A DNA stretch of 40,309 nucleotides. Source: an uncultured Spartobacteria bacterium (GTDB lineage: Bacteria; Verrucomicrobiota; Verrucomicrobiia; Chthoniobacterales; UBA6821). The stretch covers positions 1 to 40,309 of the forward strand of contig CAIKFI010000046.1 of the NCBI GenBank assembly GCA_903826635.1. Reading direction: 5' to 3'. The notes under the pieces are model-generated. The model saw only the letters and a program-made list of their open reading frames with translations. It had not been told where the DNA came from and did not search any database. The position numbers were made by a program, and so were the translations under genes. Of this stretch, positions 9,946-19,177 are shown piece by piece (position 1 is the first letter of the stretch; every line of letters begins with the position of its first letter).

Positions 9946-11875
9946 AAATTCCAGTCAGCACCTGGTTGCCCCCCCCTGGCTTTTTCCTGCATGTATTGCC
10001 GCGCTCTTGGGGTGCGTGGCCTTGGTTTTTTGCCAGGTCCTCTTCTTTCAGTTTCTGCCCTTCTGGGACGACGATACGAATATTCACCGCAATCCCCTCT
10101 ATTCACCGCTTTCATGGGAGAGCGTCTGGATCTTTTGGAAGGGGCCTTTCCAACAACTCTATATTCCCGTTACATACACTGTTTGGGCCGCGCTGGTTGC
10201 TCTTTCCAGAATCTTCGCCGGAACCAGCATTGCTGTCGGCCCCATCAATCCGATGCTTTTTCATGGGGCCAATCTGGCAGTGCACCTTCTCTCATCCCTG
10301 ATGGTGTTCTTCATCCTGCGGCGGTTATTCACGGCAAAGTATGAAAAATCTCCTGTTTCCGAAAATCGGGTCCTGTATGCATCCCTTGCGGGAGCCCTCC
10401 TCTACGCGCTGCACCCGATCCAGGTGGAATCAGTTTCCTGGGTCTCCGGCCTGAGAGATCTTCTGGGAGGAGCCTTTTCATTATCCTCCATCGCACTTTT
10501 TCTTGCTTGGCTGGATTCCCCATCCAAGACGCCATGGAGGTGGACACGCTTTGCAGCCGCCACATTTTTCCTATTGCTAGCATTCGGATCCAAGCCGGGA
10601 AGTGTCGTCACCCCAGGGTTGGCACTTCTTTGCGGAGGATGGTTGCTCCTCTTGCGAGGGCGTCGCTTGACGCCGTTGTTCTCCCTGGTTCCCTGGTTTT
10701 TCCTCTCTCTTATTGCGGTTGTGCTGACCTCCAAGTCACAACCCGCCGCCGAACTTGCCCGCTCGTTGGTGCCGATCTGGGCGAGGCCTCTTGTCGCCCT
10801 CGATGCGATCGCTTTCTATCTCGGGAAAATTTTCTACCCTGCAGCCCTATGCGCCGACTACGGGCGCTCTCCGAATTCAATCTTGGATGCGGGGATTCTT
10901 TATTGGAGTTGGGTTTTCCCCGTCCTTCTTGCGGCGATCCTGCTTTGTGTGAAGAGTTTCCGGATTTATCTCCTGCCGTATGCCTTACTTGTGCTTGGGG
11001 TGCTTCCGACTCTGGGACTCATTCCCTTTAATTTTCAGGTCGTTTCCACGGTCAGTGACCATTATCTCTATCTGGCCATGTTGGGGCCTGCCCTGGCCTT
11101 TGCCATGGTTCTCTGCGGTTCATCCGTTCGCGTGGCACAAGCAACCACCCTTGTTTTGTTAATCCTCCTCATCGTCCTGACGTTGATTCAGCTTCCCCAG
11201 TGGTCAAAGGGAGAGGTTTTCTTCCCCGCGACACTTGAATGTAATCCGACCAGTTGGAAATCCCGCCACAACTATGCTTGCACGCTTGATGCCCAGGGAA
11301 AACTTCAGGATGCACTAAGGGAATTCCAGGAGGCGATCCGTCTCCGCCCCTCAAATGCAGAGGCTCATAATGACATGGCTTTGACCCTTTTGAAGATGGG
11401 CCGCCGTCAGGATGCCATCGCGGAATTCCAACACTCGCTAGAAATCCGTGTCACCAGCGGGGCTGCGAGAAACCTTGCTGCGGTGCTATTGCTTTGCGGT
11501 AATCCCTCACAGGCCACAAAAGTCTACCGATTTGCCATGCAGGTCGATCCCGGGGACCTTCAGAACGTAAGGTCCCTTGCGTGGCTTCTGGCGACTTACC
11601 CTGATGACAATGTCAGGAATGGGCGTGAGGCCGTGACGCTCTCCCAGCAGATTGTCTCAGCAACCAACGGGCAGGTCCCTCTTTTCCTCCTGACCCTGAG
11701 CGCGGCCCTCGCCGAAACCGGAAACTTTGTCCAGGCCGAGCAGGTTGCCATTCAGGCGAGCGATACTTATAGAAATTCAGGGGATCCAAGGATGGCTTCG
11801 ATGATCAGTGAGAGGATCATTCCCGCCTTGAGAAACCATCAGGGCATCAGGGATAATCCGGCACAGCAGCAATAA
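9932..11875 (+). CDS. Polytopic membrane protein with C-terminal TPRs (TMTC-like O-glycosyltransferase-type architecture)
   Basis: Multiple TM helices; WDDDTNIHRNPLY acidic N-terminal loop; TPRs NYACTLDAQGKLQDALREFQEAIRLRPSNAEAHNDMALTLLKMG. ATG 9932 preferred; overlaps upstream gene by 14 nt. Confidence 0.75.
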   Translation: MKKSKNSSQHLVAPPWLFPACIAALLGCVALVFCQVLFFQFLPFWDDDTNIHRNPLYSPLSWESVWIFWKGPFQQLYIPVTYTVWAALVALSRIFAGTSIAVGPINPMLFHGANLAVHLLSSLMVFFILRRLFTAKYEKSPVSENRVLYASLAGALLYALHPIQVESVSWVSGLRDLLGGAFSLSSIALFLAWLDSPSKTPWRWTRFAAATFFLLLAFGSKPGSVVTPGLALLCGGWLLLLRGRRLTPLFSLVPWFFLSLIAVVLTSKSQPAAELARSLVPIWARPLVALDAIAFYLGKIFYPAALCADYGRSPNSILDAGILYWSWVFPVLLAAILLCVKSFRIYLLPYALLVLGVLPTLGLIPFNFQVVSTVSDHYLYLAMLGPALAFAMVLCGSSVRVAQATTLVLLILLIVLTLIQLPQWSKGEVFFPATLECNPTSWKSRHNYACTLDAQGKLQDALREFQEAIRLRPSNAEAHNDMALTLLKMGRRQDAIAEFQHSLEIRVTSGAARNLAAVLLLCGNPSQATKVYRFAMQVDPGDLQNVRSLAWLLATYPDDNVRNGREAVTLSQQIVSATNGQVPLFLLTLSAALAETGNFVQAEQVAIQASDTYRNSGDPRMASMISERIIPALRNHQGIRDNPAQQQ

Positions 11876-11976
11876 GGCTCTCCCTGCACTTCCCGCATAG
11901 ATCCTGCCGAGAAAGACCTCTTCTTTCAGATCACGGTTTGTCTTGATCTTGTGGCCATGAGACGAAAATCTCACGC

Positions 11977-12714
11977 ATGACAACTCCTCATCTGCGACAC
12001 TCTGGAAGAACCCCCGATATGCTGCGGGAGGTGTCGTTTCAAAAAGGCATCGCTCCCCAGTCTTCGGGATCGGTTCTGGTATCGTTTGGAAACACTCAGG
12101 TTCTTTGCGCTGCCAGTATCGAGGAGGGGGTGCCTCGCTGGATGAAGGAGCAGGGTGTTACCGGAGGATGGTTGACCGCAGAATATTCGATGCTTCCCTA
12201 TTCCACCGCGCCAAGAAAATCCCGCGACAGCACACGGGGGAAAATTGACGGCCGATCCACTGAAATTCAGCGCCTTATCGGTCGTTCACTCCGAGCAGGA
12301 ATCGATCTTGAATTGCTTGGATCCCGCACCCTGTGGATCGATTGCGACGTGCTTCAGGCAGATGGTGGAACAAGGACCGCGGCGATTACCGGGGCAAGCG
12401 TCGCCGTTTCTTTGGCATGCAATCGTCTTCTCAAGGAGGGGAAGCTCACAAAATCGCCGGTTGTGCGTCAGATTGCGGCCGTCAGTGTCGGCGTGGTTTC
12501 TTCTAGGGTGCTGTTGGATCTTGATTACCTTGAGGATCGGGATGCGGAGGTGGATCTGAATCTTGTCATGACCGGGGATCTCGAGTTTATCGAACTGCAG
12601 GCTTCCGGAGAGGAGAGCGTGTTCGGCAATGATCAGCTTGCTGAAATGCTTGATTCTGGGCGCAAGGGCATCAGCTCACTGATTGCTAAACAACATGAAA
12701 TTCTCTCTTCTTAA
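11977..12714 (+). CDS. rph: Ribonuclease PH
   Basis: GSVLVSFGNTQVLCAASIE; GWLTAEYSMLPYSTAPR; EIQRLIGRSLRAGIDL; CDVLQADGGTRTAAITGA. Confidence 0.97.
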   Translation: MTTPHLRHSGRTPDMLREVSFQKGIAPQSSGSVLVSFGNTQVLCAASIEEGVPRWMKEQGVTGGWLTAEYSMLPYSTAPRKSRDSTRGKIDGRSTEIQRLIGRSLRAGIDLELLGSRTLWIDCDVLQADGGTRTAAITGASVAVSLACNRLLKEGKLTKSPVVRQIAAVSVGVVSSRVLLDLDYLEDRDAEVDLNLVMTGDLEFIELQASGEESVFGNDQLAEMLDSGRKGISSLIAKQHEILSS

Positions 12715-12785
12715 CAAGTTTTCAGTCCAAAAAACTTGACCTTCTTCATGTTCGCTGACTTAATTTCCATCTAATTTATTTTTTT

Positions 12786-13049
12786 ATGTCCAGAAAGTGC
12801 TCTATCACAGGTTCTCATCCCACCCGCGGTTCCAAAATTCATCGTCGAGGCCTTGCCAAGAAAAAAGGTGGAATCGGTATGCACGTCACTGCTGTGACGC
12901 CCCGTTATTTCATTCCGAATCTGAAGACCAAGAGAATCTGGGTTCCCGAACTTAAAAAGTTTGTCACGGTCAAGGTGACGGCCCGTGCATTGAAAACAAT
13001 TTCGAAGAACGGGGCACACGCCACACTCTCGAAAGCTGGTCTCGTTTGA
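12786..13049 (+). CDS. rpmB: 50S ribosomal protein L28
   Basis: MSRKCSITGSHPTRGSKIHRRGLAKKK..RYFIPNLKTKRIWVPELKKFVTVKVTARALKTISKNG. Confidence 0.95.
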   Translation: MSRKCSITGSHPTRGSKIHRRGLAKKKGGIGMHVTAVTPRYFIPNLKTKRIWVPELKKFVTVKVTARALKTISKNGAHATLSKAGLV

Positions 13050-13091
13050 CCGGTCATAACATAACCCCCAAACAAAAAAAGGAAACACACC

Positions 13092-13295
13092 ATGGCATTC
13101 AGCGTCGTCAGCAAAAAAAGCGGTAAGACCTATTTTCTTCATCACAGACTTCAGGAACTTCGTGGCAGTCAGAAAGTGACCCTTTATTATTTTGGGGGCG
13201 AAGCGAAAGAGGGCGCCCTTGATGCACTTCCTGCAGGATACGAGATCTCCGAGAACGAACGCACGGGACTTCCTCTTCTCAAGAAGAAGAAGTAA
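13092..13295 (+). CDS. Small conserved-looking 67-aa protein
   Basis: MAFSVVSKKSGKTYFLHHRLQELRGSQKVTLYYFGGEAKEGALDALPAGYEISENERTGLPLLKKKK; RBS-like ggaaa upstream; lies between rpmB and a strong terminator. Confidence 0.75.
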   Translation: MAFSVVSKKSGKTYFLHHRLQELRGSQKVTLYYFGGEAKEGALDALPAGYEISENERTGLPLLKKKK

Positions 13296-13326
13296 GCAAC
13301 GTCTCTATATTACCCCTTTTAGGATG

Positions 13327-13360
13327 CGGGCGCCGGATCAAATCCGGCGCCCGTTTTTTT
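13327..13360 (+). terminator. Rho-independent terminator
   Basis: cgggcgccggat caa atccggcgcccg: 12 bp perfect stem, 3 nt loop, then T7. Confidence 0.95.
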
Positions 13361-13424
13361 CTGTTTCGTTCGAATTCAGGAAGGGTATTTGACCGATACC
13401 CCGTGAACGTCTAAAATCGTGCCA

Positions 13425-14288
13425 ATGAGTATCGATAGTCACTACGCCCATCCTGAAGCATTGGTTACAACGGTCTGGGTCTCCGAGCATCTCAAGGATG
13501 AAAACCTTTGCCTCATTGAGAGCAACGAAGACATTCTCCTGTATGACATGGGTCACCTGCCGGGGGCCATTCACATTGACTGGCAACGGGATCTCCAGAA
13601 TCAGACGATCCGTGACTACATCCAACCGGTTGATTTTGCGGCGCTTTGTTCAAGAAGCGGCATAACTCCTGAAACCACGTGTGTTTTCTACGGGGACAAA
13701 TCAAACTGGTGGTCCTGCTACGCCCTCTGGGTTTTTCGCCTCTTTGGTCACGAACATGTGAAAATCATGGACGGTGGCCGCGACAAATGGATTGCTGAAG
13801 GACGCCCCCTGTCGCGCGAGGTAACTCAACGCGCTTACTCGGATTATCCGGTGCCTCCGACGAGAAACGATGCAGAAATTCGGGCTTTCTACGACGATGC
13901 CCTTTTGCAGAGTCGAACAGCACTCCCTCTTATTGATGTCCGGTCTCCTGATGAATTCAAGGGATTGGTCACCCACATGCCGGAATATCCTCAGGAAGGA
14001 GTCTTGCGAGGAGGACATATTCCCGGGGCTCACAGCGTTCCTTGGAAGCAGGCGGTGAACAAGGATTCCACCTTCAAGAGTGAGGCGGAACTTCGCAAGA
14101 TTTACCAAGAGGATCTCGGACTTTCACCCGATGAAAAGATCATTGCTTATTGCCGCATCGGTGAGCGCTCAAGTCATACCTGGTTCGTTCTGAACTACCT
14201 TCTGGGCTTTCAAAATGTACGCAACTACGACGGATCGTGGACCGAGTGGGGAAATCGCGTGGGTGCTCCGATCGAAAAGTCTCTCTGA
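13425..14288 (+). CDS. Two-domain rhodanese-type sulfurtransferase (thiosulfate/3-mercaptopyruvate sulfurtransferase)
   Basis: [39 protein letters not shown]; catalytic loop [16 protein letters not shown]. Confidence 0.93.
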   Translation: MSIDSHYAHPEALVTTVWVSEHLKDENLCLIESNEDILLYDMGHLPGAIHIDWQRDLQNQTIRDYIQPVDFAALCSRSGITPETTCVFYGDKSNWWSCYALWVFRLFGHEHVKIMDGGRDKWIAEGRPLSREVTQRAYSDYPVPPTRNDAEIRAFYDDALLQSRTALPLIDVRSPDEFKGLVTHMPEYPQEGVLRGGHIPGAHSVPWKQAVNKDSTFKSEAELRKIYQEDLGLSPDEKIIAYCRIGERSSHTWFVLNYLLGFQNVRNYDGSWTEWGNRVGAPIEKSL

Positions 14289-14770
14289 TGCCCTATCCGC
14301 CAAAGCTTGAGTCCATCATTTCGTTGTTCGGCGGCCTGTCCGATCCGGAGAAGAGAGAGACGCTGATTTCCTATGCCGAGCAGTCGTGTTTCCAAGAACC
14401 GAAACCGAATGAAAAATTTGATTTGGAGGATGTCAGAAAGGATCAGGAATGCACTGACACCGTCGCCGTGTATCTTCGTGTTGATGAAGAGGGAAACGCC
14501 CACTTCCGGGTGACATTGGGCCCCCAGGTTCAGACACTGACACGTTCCATGAGTTCCATACTCTGTAAGGGGTTGGATGGCATCACGCCCCGCGAGGTTC
14601 TTGAGGTCCCAGCTGACTTTGTGCCCAAAGTCGTCGGTGCCGAGTTGGTCAGAGTTCGCAGCCAGACGGTCTATTACCTGCTCACACGCATGAAGGGCGT
14701 GGCCAAAGTTTGGTTGCAACAACAACAGCGATCCGGAGACCCAGTGACAGGGGATTCATCGCCGGAATAG
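14288..14770 (+). CDS. SufE family Fe-S/sulfur transfer protein
   Basis: [70 protein letters not shown]; start overlaps the rhodanese stop. Confidence 0.8.
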   Translation: MPYPPKLESIISLFGGLSDPEKRETLISYAEQSCFQEPKPNEKFDLEDVRKDQECTDTVAVYLRVDEEGNAHFRVTLGPQVQTLTRSMSSILCKGLDGITPREVLEVPADFVPKVVGAELVRVRSQTVYYLLTRMKGVAKVWLQQQQRSGDPVTGDSSPE

Positions 14771-14779
14771 CCACGCACA

Positions 14780-15871
14780 GTGGCTCGGTGTTTCATCTTT
14801 AAACCAGACGGTATTGGGGATTTTTTTCTCTCCACCGGGGTGATCCGTCTTTTGGCAACGGAATTCGGTGAGGAGAATCTCACCATTGCCGTTCTTCCAG
14901 CATTGGAGTCCGTAGTAAGGGGTCAGTTTCCCAGAGCAAGTGTAATCACTCTCGAATTGGAAAAAAAACGACGAATCCTGAACGTTTTTGTAGCCAATTT
15001 CCTTAGATGTTTTCCCTCGTTGCTTGCGTTGAGACACATCAACCCTGACTACTCCATCTCACTCAGGCATATGCGGGATTATTTTCAGAGCGTTCTTTTT
15101 TACTCCGTGCGTTGCCGAAAGCGCTTTGTTGCTGAAAATCTTCTTCTCGGAAACAAGCGGCGGATACGCCGATGGACAGAGAAACTCCTCACGGGGTTTT
15201 TTTCACCCACGGTCATTCGTTATCCGAAATCAAAAGATATCGAGAGTCTCCCCCAAGCCTTGCCGTTCGAGTTGGAAGCACACCGACGTCTCGTAAGCGC
15301 GCTCCTTGGTCGGGAGGTTCTCGGCCGGGAAATCATGCCGAGGATTTTTCCAGTAAAAGTTTTTCCAAGGGTGGGTATCTGTTGGGTTTGCGCCCCTTTT
15401 TCCAGCGATCCGGGGAAGGATTTTCCCACGGAGGGCTGGATCAGACTTTTAAACTCCTTGGAACCGCAAGAATTGCCCGATCGTTTGGTGCTGACAGGAT
15501 CTGTGGGACAGACCTCCAAATTGAAGGATTTTCGAGATCAGATTCTCTCTTCACGATCTGAAAAAAGTTACTCGATACAGATCTTTATTCCGCCATCCCT
15601 TCAGGATTTTATTGATTTGCTAGCGATGGCAGACTGCGTCCTGACTGTTGATACGGCTGCCGCTCATGCGTCGACAGCCCTTGACCAAAGGACCTTGGTG
15701 CTTTTTTCCGGCCAGCATGCCGACATGTTTGCTCCATGGAGCACCAGTTCCCGGCAACTGTGGATGCTTCCGTGCAAGGCTTTAAACACCGAGGCTTGGC
15801 ACTCCCGCTTGGAGAATAAAGACATTCTTGCCTCGCTCAAAAAGATCCTCAGAGAGACCCGCAACACGTGA
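14780..15871 (+). CDS. Glycosyltransferase family 9 (heptosyltransferase-like)
   Basis: FKPDGIGDFFLSTGVIRLLA N-terminus; C-terminal LLAMADCVLTVDTAAAHASTALDQRTLVLFSG; GTG start. Confidence 0.85.
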   Translation: MARCFIFKPDGIGDFFLSTGVIRLLATEFGEENLTIAVLPALESVVRGQFPRASVITLELEKKRRILNVFVANFLRCFPSLLALRHINPDYSISLRHMRDYFQSVLFYSVRCRKRFVAENLLLGNKRRIRRWTEKLLTGFFSPTVIRYPKSKDIESLPQALPFELEAHRRLVSALLGREVLGREIMPRIFPVKVFPRVGICWVCAPFSSDPGKDFPTEGWIRLLNSLEPQELPDRLVLTGSVGQTSKLKDFRDQILSSRSEKSYSIQIFIPPSLQDFIDLLAMADCVLTVDTAAAHASTALDQRTLVLFSGQHADMFAPWSTSSRQLWMLPCKALNTEAWHSRLENKDILASLKKILRETRNT

Positions 15872-15921
15872 AAAGATCATGGGTGAAAGGATCAAAAACT
15901 TCCCAAAAAATCCTCCACCAT

Positions 15922-15996
15922 TGGCTCCAGCGGTAGGATTTGAACCTACGACCAATCGATTAACAGTCGACCGCTCTACCGCTGAGCTACGCTGGA
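15922..15996 (-). tRNA. tRNA-Asn (anticodon GTT)
   Basis: Reverse complement TCCAGCGTAGCTCAGCGGTAGAGCGGTCGACTGTTAATCGATTGGTCGTAGGTTCGAATCCTACCGCTGGAGCCA folds as cloverleaf; encoded CCA. Confidence 0.97.
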
Positions 15997-16174
15997 ATAA
16001 TGGAGGTGTTATGCAACACTTCTCTGCTTCCGACTGCAATCAAAAATTCACTCCTGCTTCAGTCCGGACACAATTAAAGAAGGGCACTTCCCACCAAGTT
16101 TGTGAAACCTATCTCCTCGGATTCTGATTTCCTTCTTTCCGATTCCCTTCGTTTTTGGTTTCTTCCTGTAATCA

Positions 16175-16711
16175 ATGGATAAGCAAGAAACACACACTAC
16201 CGGTATCTCGCAGTCCGATCGGATCCCAGCCGATCTTCTTTTCAGAATTGACGAAGCGGTGACCCATTATCCGATCTCCAAGAGGAGTGCCTCCCTGCCT
16301 CTTCTTCATCTCTGGCAAAACCACTTCGGTTTTATTGATGACAGCGCGGTCAATTGGATTTCCAAAAGACTTGATCTGGAGCCCATCAACATCCTCGAAC
16401 TTGTCACTTTTTACCCCTGGTTCCGTCAGCAACCAGCCGGCAAGGTCTGCATACGCGTCTGCCGGACGCTCTCCTGTGCTTTGGCAGGTGGTTTCGAAGT
16501 GCGTGATGCATTCTGCACGGCGGCCGGTATCAATCCGAATGCAGAGATGCATGGCCATACTCCGCCGGTCAGTGCGGATGGTAAATTCAGCGTTGAGTTT
16601 GTCGAGTGTCTTGCAAGTTGCGGCTCCGGACCTGTCGCATTGATTAATGATGATCTCGTAGAGGACATCACCCCCGAGGGGGCTGCCGGCATCTTAAGCC
16701 AGTATCACTAA
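16175..16711 (+). CDS. nuoE: NADH-quinone oxidoreductase subunit E (24 kDa, 2Fe-2S)
   Basis: CIRVCRTLSCALAGG and VEFVECLASCGSGPVALINDDLVEDITPE; followed by nuoF. Confidence 0.92.
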   Translation: MDKQETHTTGISQSDRIPADLLFRIDEAVTHYPISKRSASLPLLHLWQNHFGFIDDSAVNWISKRLDLEPINILELVTFYPWFRQQPAGKVCIRVCRTLSCALAGGFEVRDAFCTAAGINPNAEMHGHTPPVSADGKFSVEFVECLASCGSGPVALINDDLVEDITPEGAAGILSQYH

Positions 16712-16733
16712 TACCCCGTCCAAATTATCCATT

Positions 16734-18074
16734 ATGAAATCACTCTTACTTCCGCCACATCCGAAAGAGCGCCGCATTGTCTTCAAGAACGCATGGACCC
16801 AAGGCTACACACCCGATATTGAGTGCTATCTTAAAGATGGCGGTTATGAGGAATTGAGGAAGGCTCTAGCCATGAAGCCGGCCGAGATCATTGACGAAGT
16901 CAAGAAGTCCAATCTCCGTGGCCGCGGTGGAGCTGCATTTCCCTGCGGAGTTAAATGGGGCTTCATTCGCCATGATGACGGAAAGCCCCATTACATCACC
17001 TGCAATGGCGATGAATCCGAACCCGGCACGTTCAAGGACCGCTACATTCTCAACAACGACCCCCACCAACTGATCGAGGGAATGGCGATCGCCGCTTTTG
17101 CCCTGAACGTTCACCTAGCCTATATTTACATCCGTTGCGAGTTTACCAAGTCTGCTGGAATTGTCACGAAGGCGATCGAGGAAGCCAAAGCGAAGGGCTT
17201 CCTAGGCAAAAACATTCTTGGAACCGGATTCGATCTGGAGATTTATGTTCACCAGGGAGCCGGTGCCTATATCTGCGGCGAAGAGACCAGTTTGATCGAA
17301 TCCATCGAGGGGAAGCGCCCTTACCCCCGTATCAAGCCCCCATATTTCCCGGCCGTGCTCGGGCTTTATATGTCGCCGACGATTGTCAACAATGTCGAGA
17401 CCTTATGTCATGTGAAGCAGATTTTCAAACTCGGTAGTGAGGAGTATTCAAAGATGGGAACTCCGGGCGATGGTGGGACTCGGGTGATGTGCGTCTCGGG
17501 AGATGTGATGCGTCCTGGTCCCTACGAAATTCCTGTCGGTGGAGTCACCCTTGGTGAGTTGATTAACGATGTTTGCGGAGGCATGAAGCCGGGGCGTAAG
17601 CTCAAGGCGATTATCCCTGGTGGCAGTTCCTCGAAAGTCATGCGAGCCGGTGAGGTCTATAAAATGAAAGTGAAGGGTCCAGACGGTGAAATGATTGAGA
17701 AAGATGTTCCCTTGCTTGACATCACCATGGATGCCGCTTCCCTGGCGGCTGCAGGAACGATGATCGGTAGTGCCGGCGTGATTGTCATGGATGATTCCCG
17801 CAGCATGCTCTGGGCCCTGAATAACCTGAATACGTTCTACGCACATGAGAGTTGCGGGCAGTGTACTCCCTGCCGCGAAGGGGTACTCTGGATTGACAAG
17901 ATGACCACCCGCATGGTCAACGGGGAGGGAATTGCACAGGATCCGATTACTCTTAAGAACGTTGCTGACAACATTGCGGGACGTACAGTCTGCGCTTTTG
18001 GAGAGGCGGCATCCTGGCCCGTCCAGAGTTTCCTGGAGAAGTTTCCGGAAGAGTTTGCTGTTGGCGCCAAATAA
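16734..18074 (+). CDS. nuoF: NADH-quinone oxidoreductase subunit F (NADH/FMN-binding)
   Basis: LRGRGGAAFPCGVKWGF; CNGDESEPGTFKDR; YICGEETSLIESIEG; ESCGQCTPCREG. Confidence 0.97.
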   Translation: MKSLLLPPHPKERRIVFKNAWTQGYTPDIECYLKDGGYEELRKALAMKPAEIIDEVKKSNLRGRGGAAFPCGVKWGFIRHDDGKPHYITCNGDESEPGTFKDRYILNNDPHQLIEGMAIAAFALNVHLAYIYIRCEFTKSAGIVTKAIEEAKAKGFLGKNILGTGFDLEIYVHQGAGAYICGEETSLIESIEGKRPYPRIKPPYFPAVLGLYMSPTIVNNVETLCHVKQIFKLGSEEYSKMGTPGDGGTRVMCVSGDVMRPGPYEIPVGGVTLGELINDVCGGMKPGRKLKAIIPGGSSSKVMRAGEVYKMKVKGPDGEMIEKDVPLLDITMDAASLAAAGTMIGSAGVIVMDDSRSMLWALNNLNTFYAHESCGQCTPCREGVLWIDKMTTRMVNGEGIAQDPITLKNVADNIAGRTVCAFGEAASWPVQSFLEKFPEEFAVGAK

Positions 18075-18089
18075 TTCAGACGGCCCCTG

Positions 18090-18455
18090 ATGACCCCTCG
18101 TGCCGCAATTCAGGTGGCTGGGATCACGGGGGTTCTTGCGGTTGCTCTCGGTGCCTTCGGTGCGCATGCTCTCAAAGGACTTTTGGAGGCGAACCATACG
18201 CGTGAGATCTGGAGCACAGCCGTGCTCTATCATCTGGTCCACGTGCCTGTCCTTCTCTGGTTGGTCCGGGGAGCAGCCGTTCAGACGGTCACATTTTTGA
18301 TGTTCACCGGAGGGATCATTCTTTTCTCTGGAAGTCTTTACGCTCTTGCAGTGACTGGCATCACTTGGCTGGGAGCTATTACCCCGCTGGGAGGACTTCT
18401 TTTAATGATGGGTTGGGGCATGATCGTGCTCTCCGCCTACCGTTCCGAATCCTAA
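18090..18455 (+). CDS. DUF423 family small membrane protein (YgdD-like)
   Basis: GVLAVALGAFGAHALKGLL..W.TAVLYHLVHV; four hydrophobic segments. Confidence 0.85.
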   Translation: MTPRAAIQVAGITGVLAVALGAFGAHALKGLLEANHTREIWSTAVLYHLVHVPVLLWLVRGAAVQTVTFLMFTGGIILFSGSLYALAVTGITWLGAITPLGGLLLMMGWGMIVLSAYRSES

Positions 18456-18471
18456 CCTGCTGATGATCGCC

Positions 18472-18882
18472 ATGACCGAGAGTTTCATTGTGCCGACCAG
18501 GGGGAAGGGGACCTATGAGATCACATCTGATGTGGAGGAGATCCTGGTCCGTAGTGGGATTAGGACCGGGATCGTCACCATCTTTATCCAGCACACCAGT
18601 GCGAGCCTCGTTATTTACGAGAATGCAGATCCCACGGCACGGGCGGACCTGCATCGCTTTTTTGAGGAACTGGTCCCCGAAGATCATCCGGGTCTGATTC
18701 ATATAGCTGAGGGTCCGGATGATTCCACCAGCCATTTGAGGATGGCTCTGACACGGACAAGCGAATCCATTCCCGTGGCTTCCGGGGGGTTGCAACTCGG
18801 TGTCTGGCAGGGCATCTATCTTTTTGAGCATCGCAGTGTTCCTCATCGAAGAACCGTCGTTGTGTCTTTGATCGGAGTTTAG
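18472..18882 (+). CDS. UPF0047/YjbQ family protein
   Basis: TIFIQHTSASLVIYENADPTARADL; HLRMALTRTSESIPV; LGVWQGIYLFEHR. Confidence 0.9.
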   Translation: MTESFIVPTRGKGTYEITSDVEEILVRSGIRTGIVTIFIQHTSASLVIYENADPTARADLHRFFEELVPEDHPGLIHIAEGPDDSTSHLRMALTRTSESIPVASGGLQLGVWQGIYLFEHRSVPHRRTVVVSLIGV

Positions 18883-19128
18883 AGCGGCTTTAATAATTCT
18901 ATATCCATTCTTTATGGCAGCATGGAGCGTTCTGCAATGTCGCATCGCTCGAGCAGTAGCACAGCGACTACAACTGCTCTCATGCTCCTCTCCAATCACA
19001 TCCCATGGCGCTCCCAAATGTAATGCCACCTCTTAACTGAATCCGCTCCAGAATAGCGCCCCCTCGAATAAGAAATGCGAAAGACGCTTTTTCGATCGGT
19101 CGATATATCTCCAGGTTTTCTCCAAAAG

Positions 19129-19144
19129 ATCCCCTGCTGGGGAT
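19129..19144 (-). terminator. Possible weak terminator of the SpmA/B-like gene
   Basis: Minus strand ATCCCC AGCA GGGGAT followed by CTTTT; 6 bp stem. Confidence 0.35.
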
Positions 19145-19177
19145 TGATTGATTATAAAGGCAAGAAGTTCTTGGAAC

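Noticed and set aside
18883-19128. Intergenic region after the yjbQ-like gene as a possible ncRNA
   Set aside because: No convincing promoter, stem series or terminator; only very short stems
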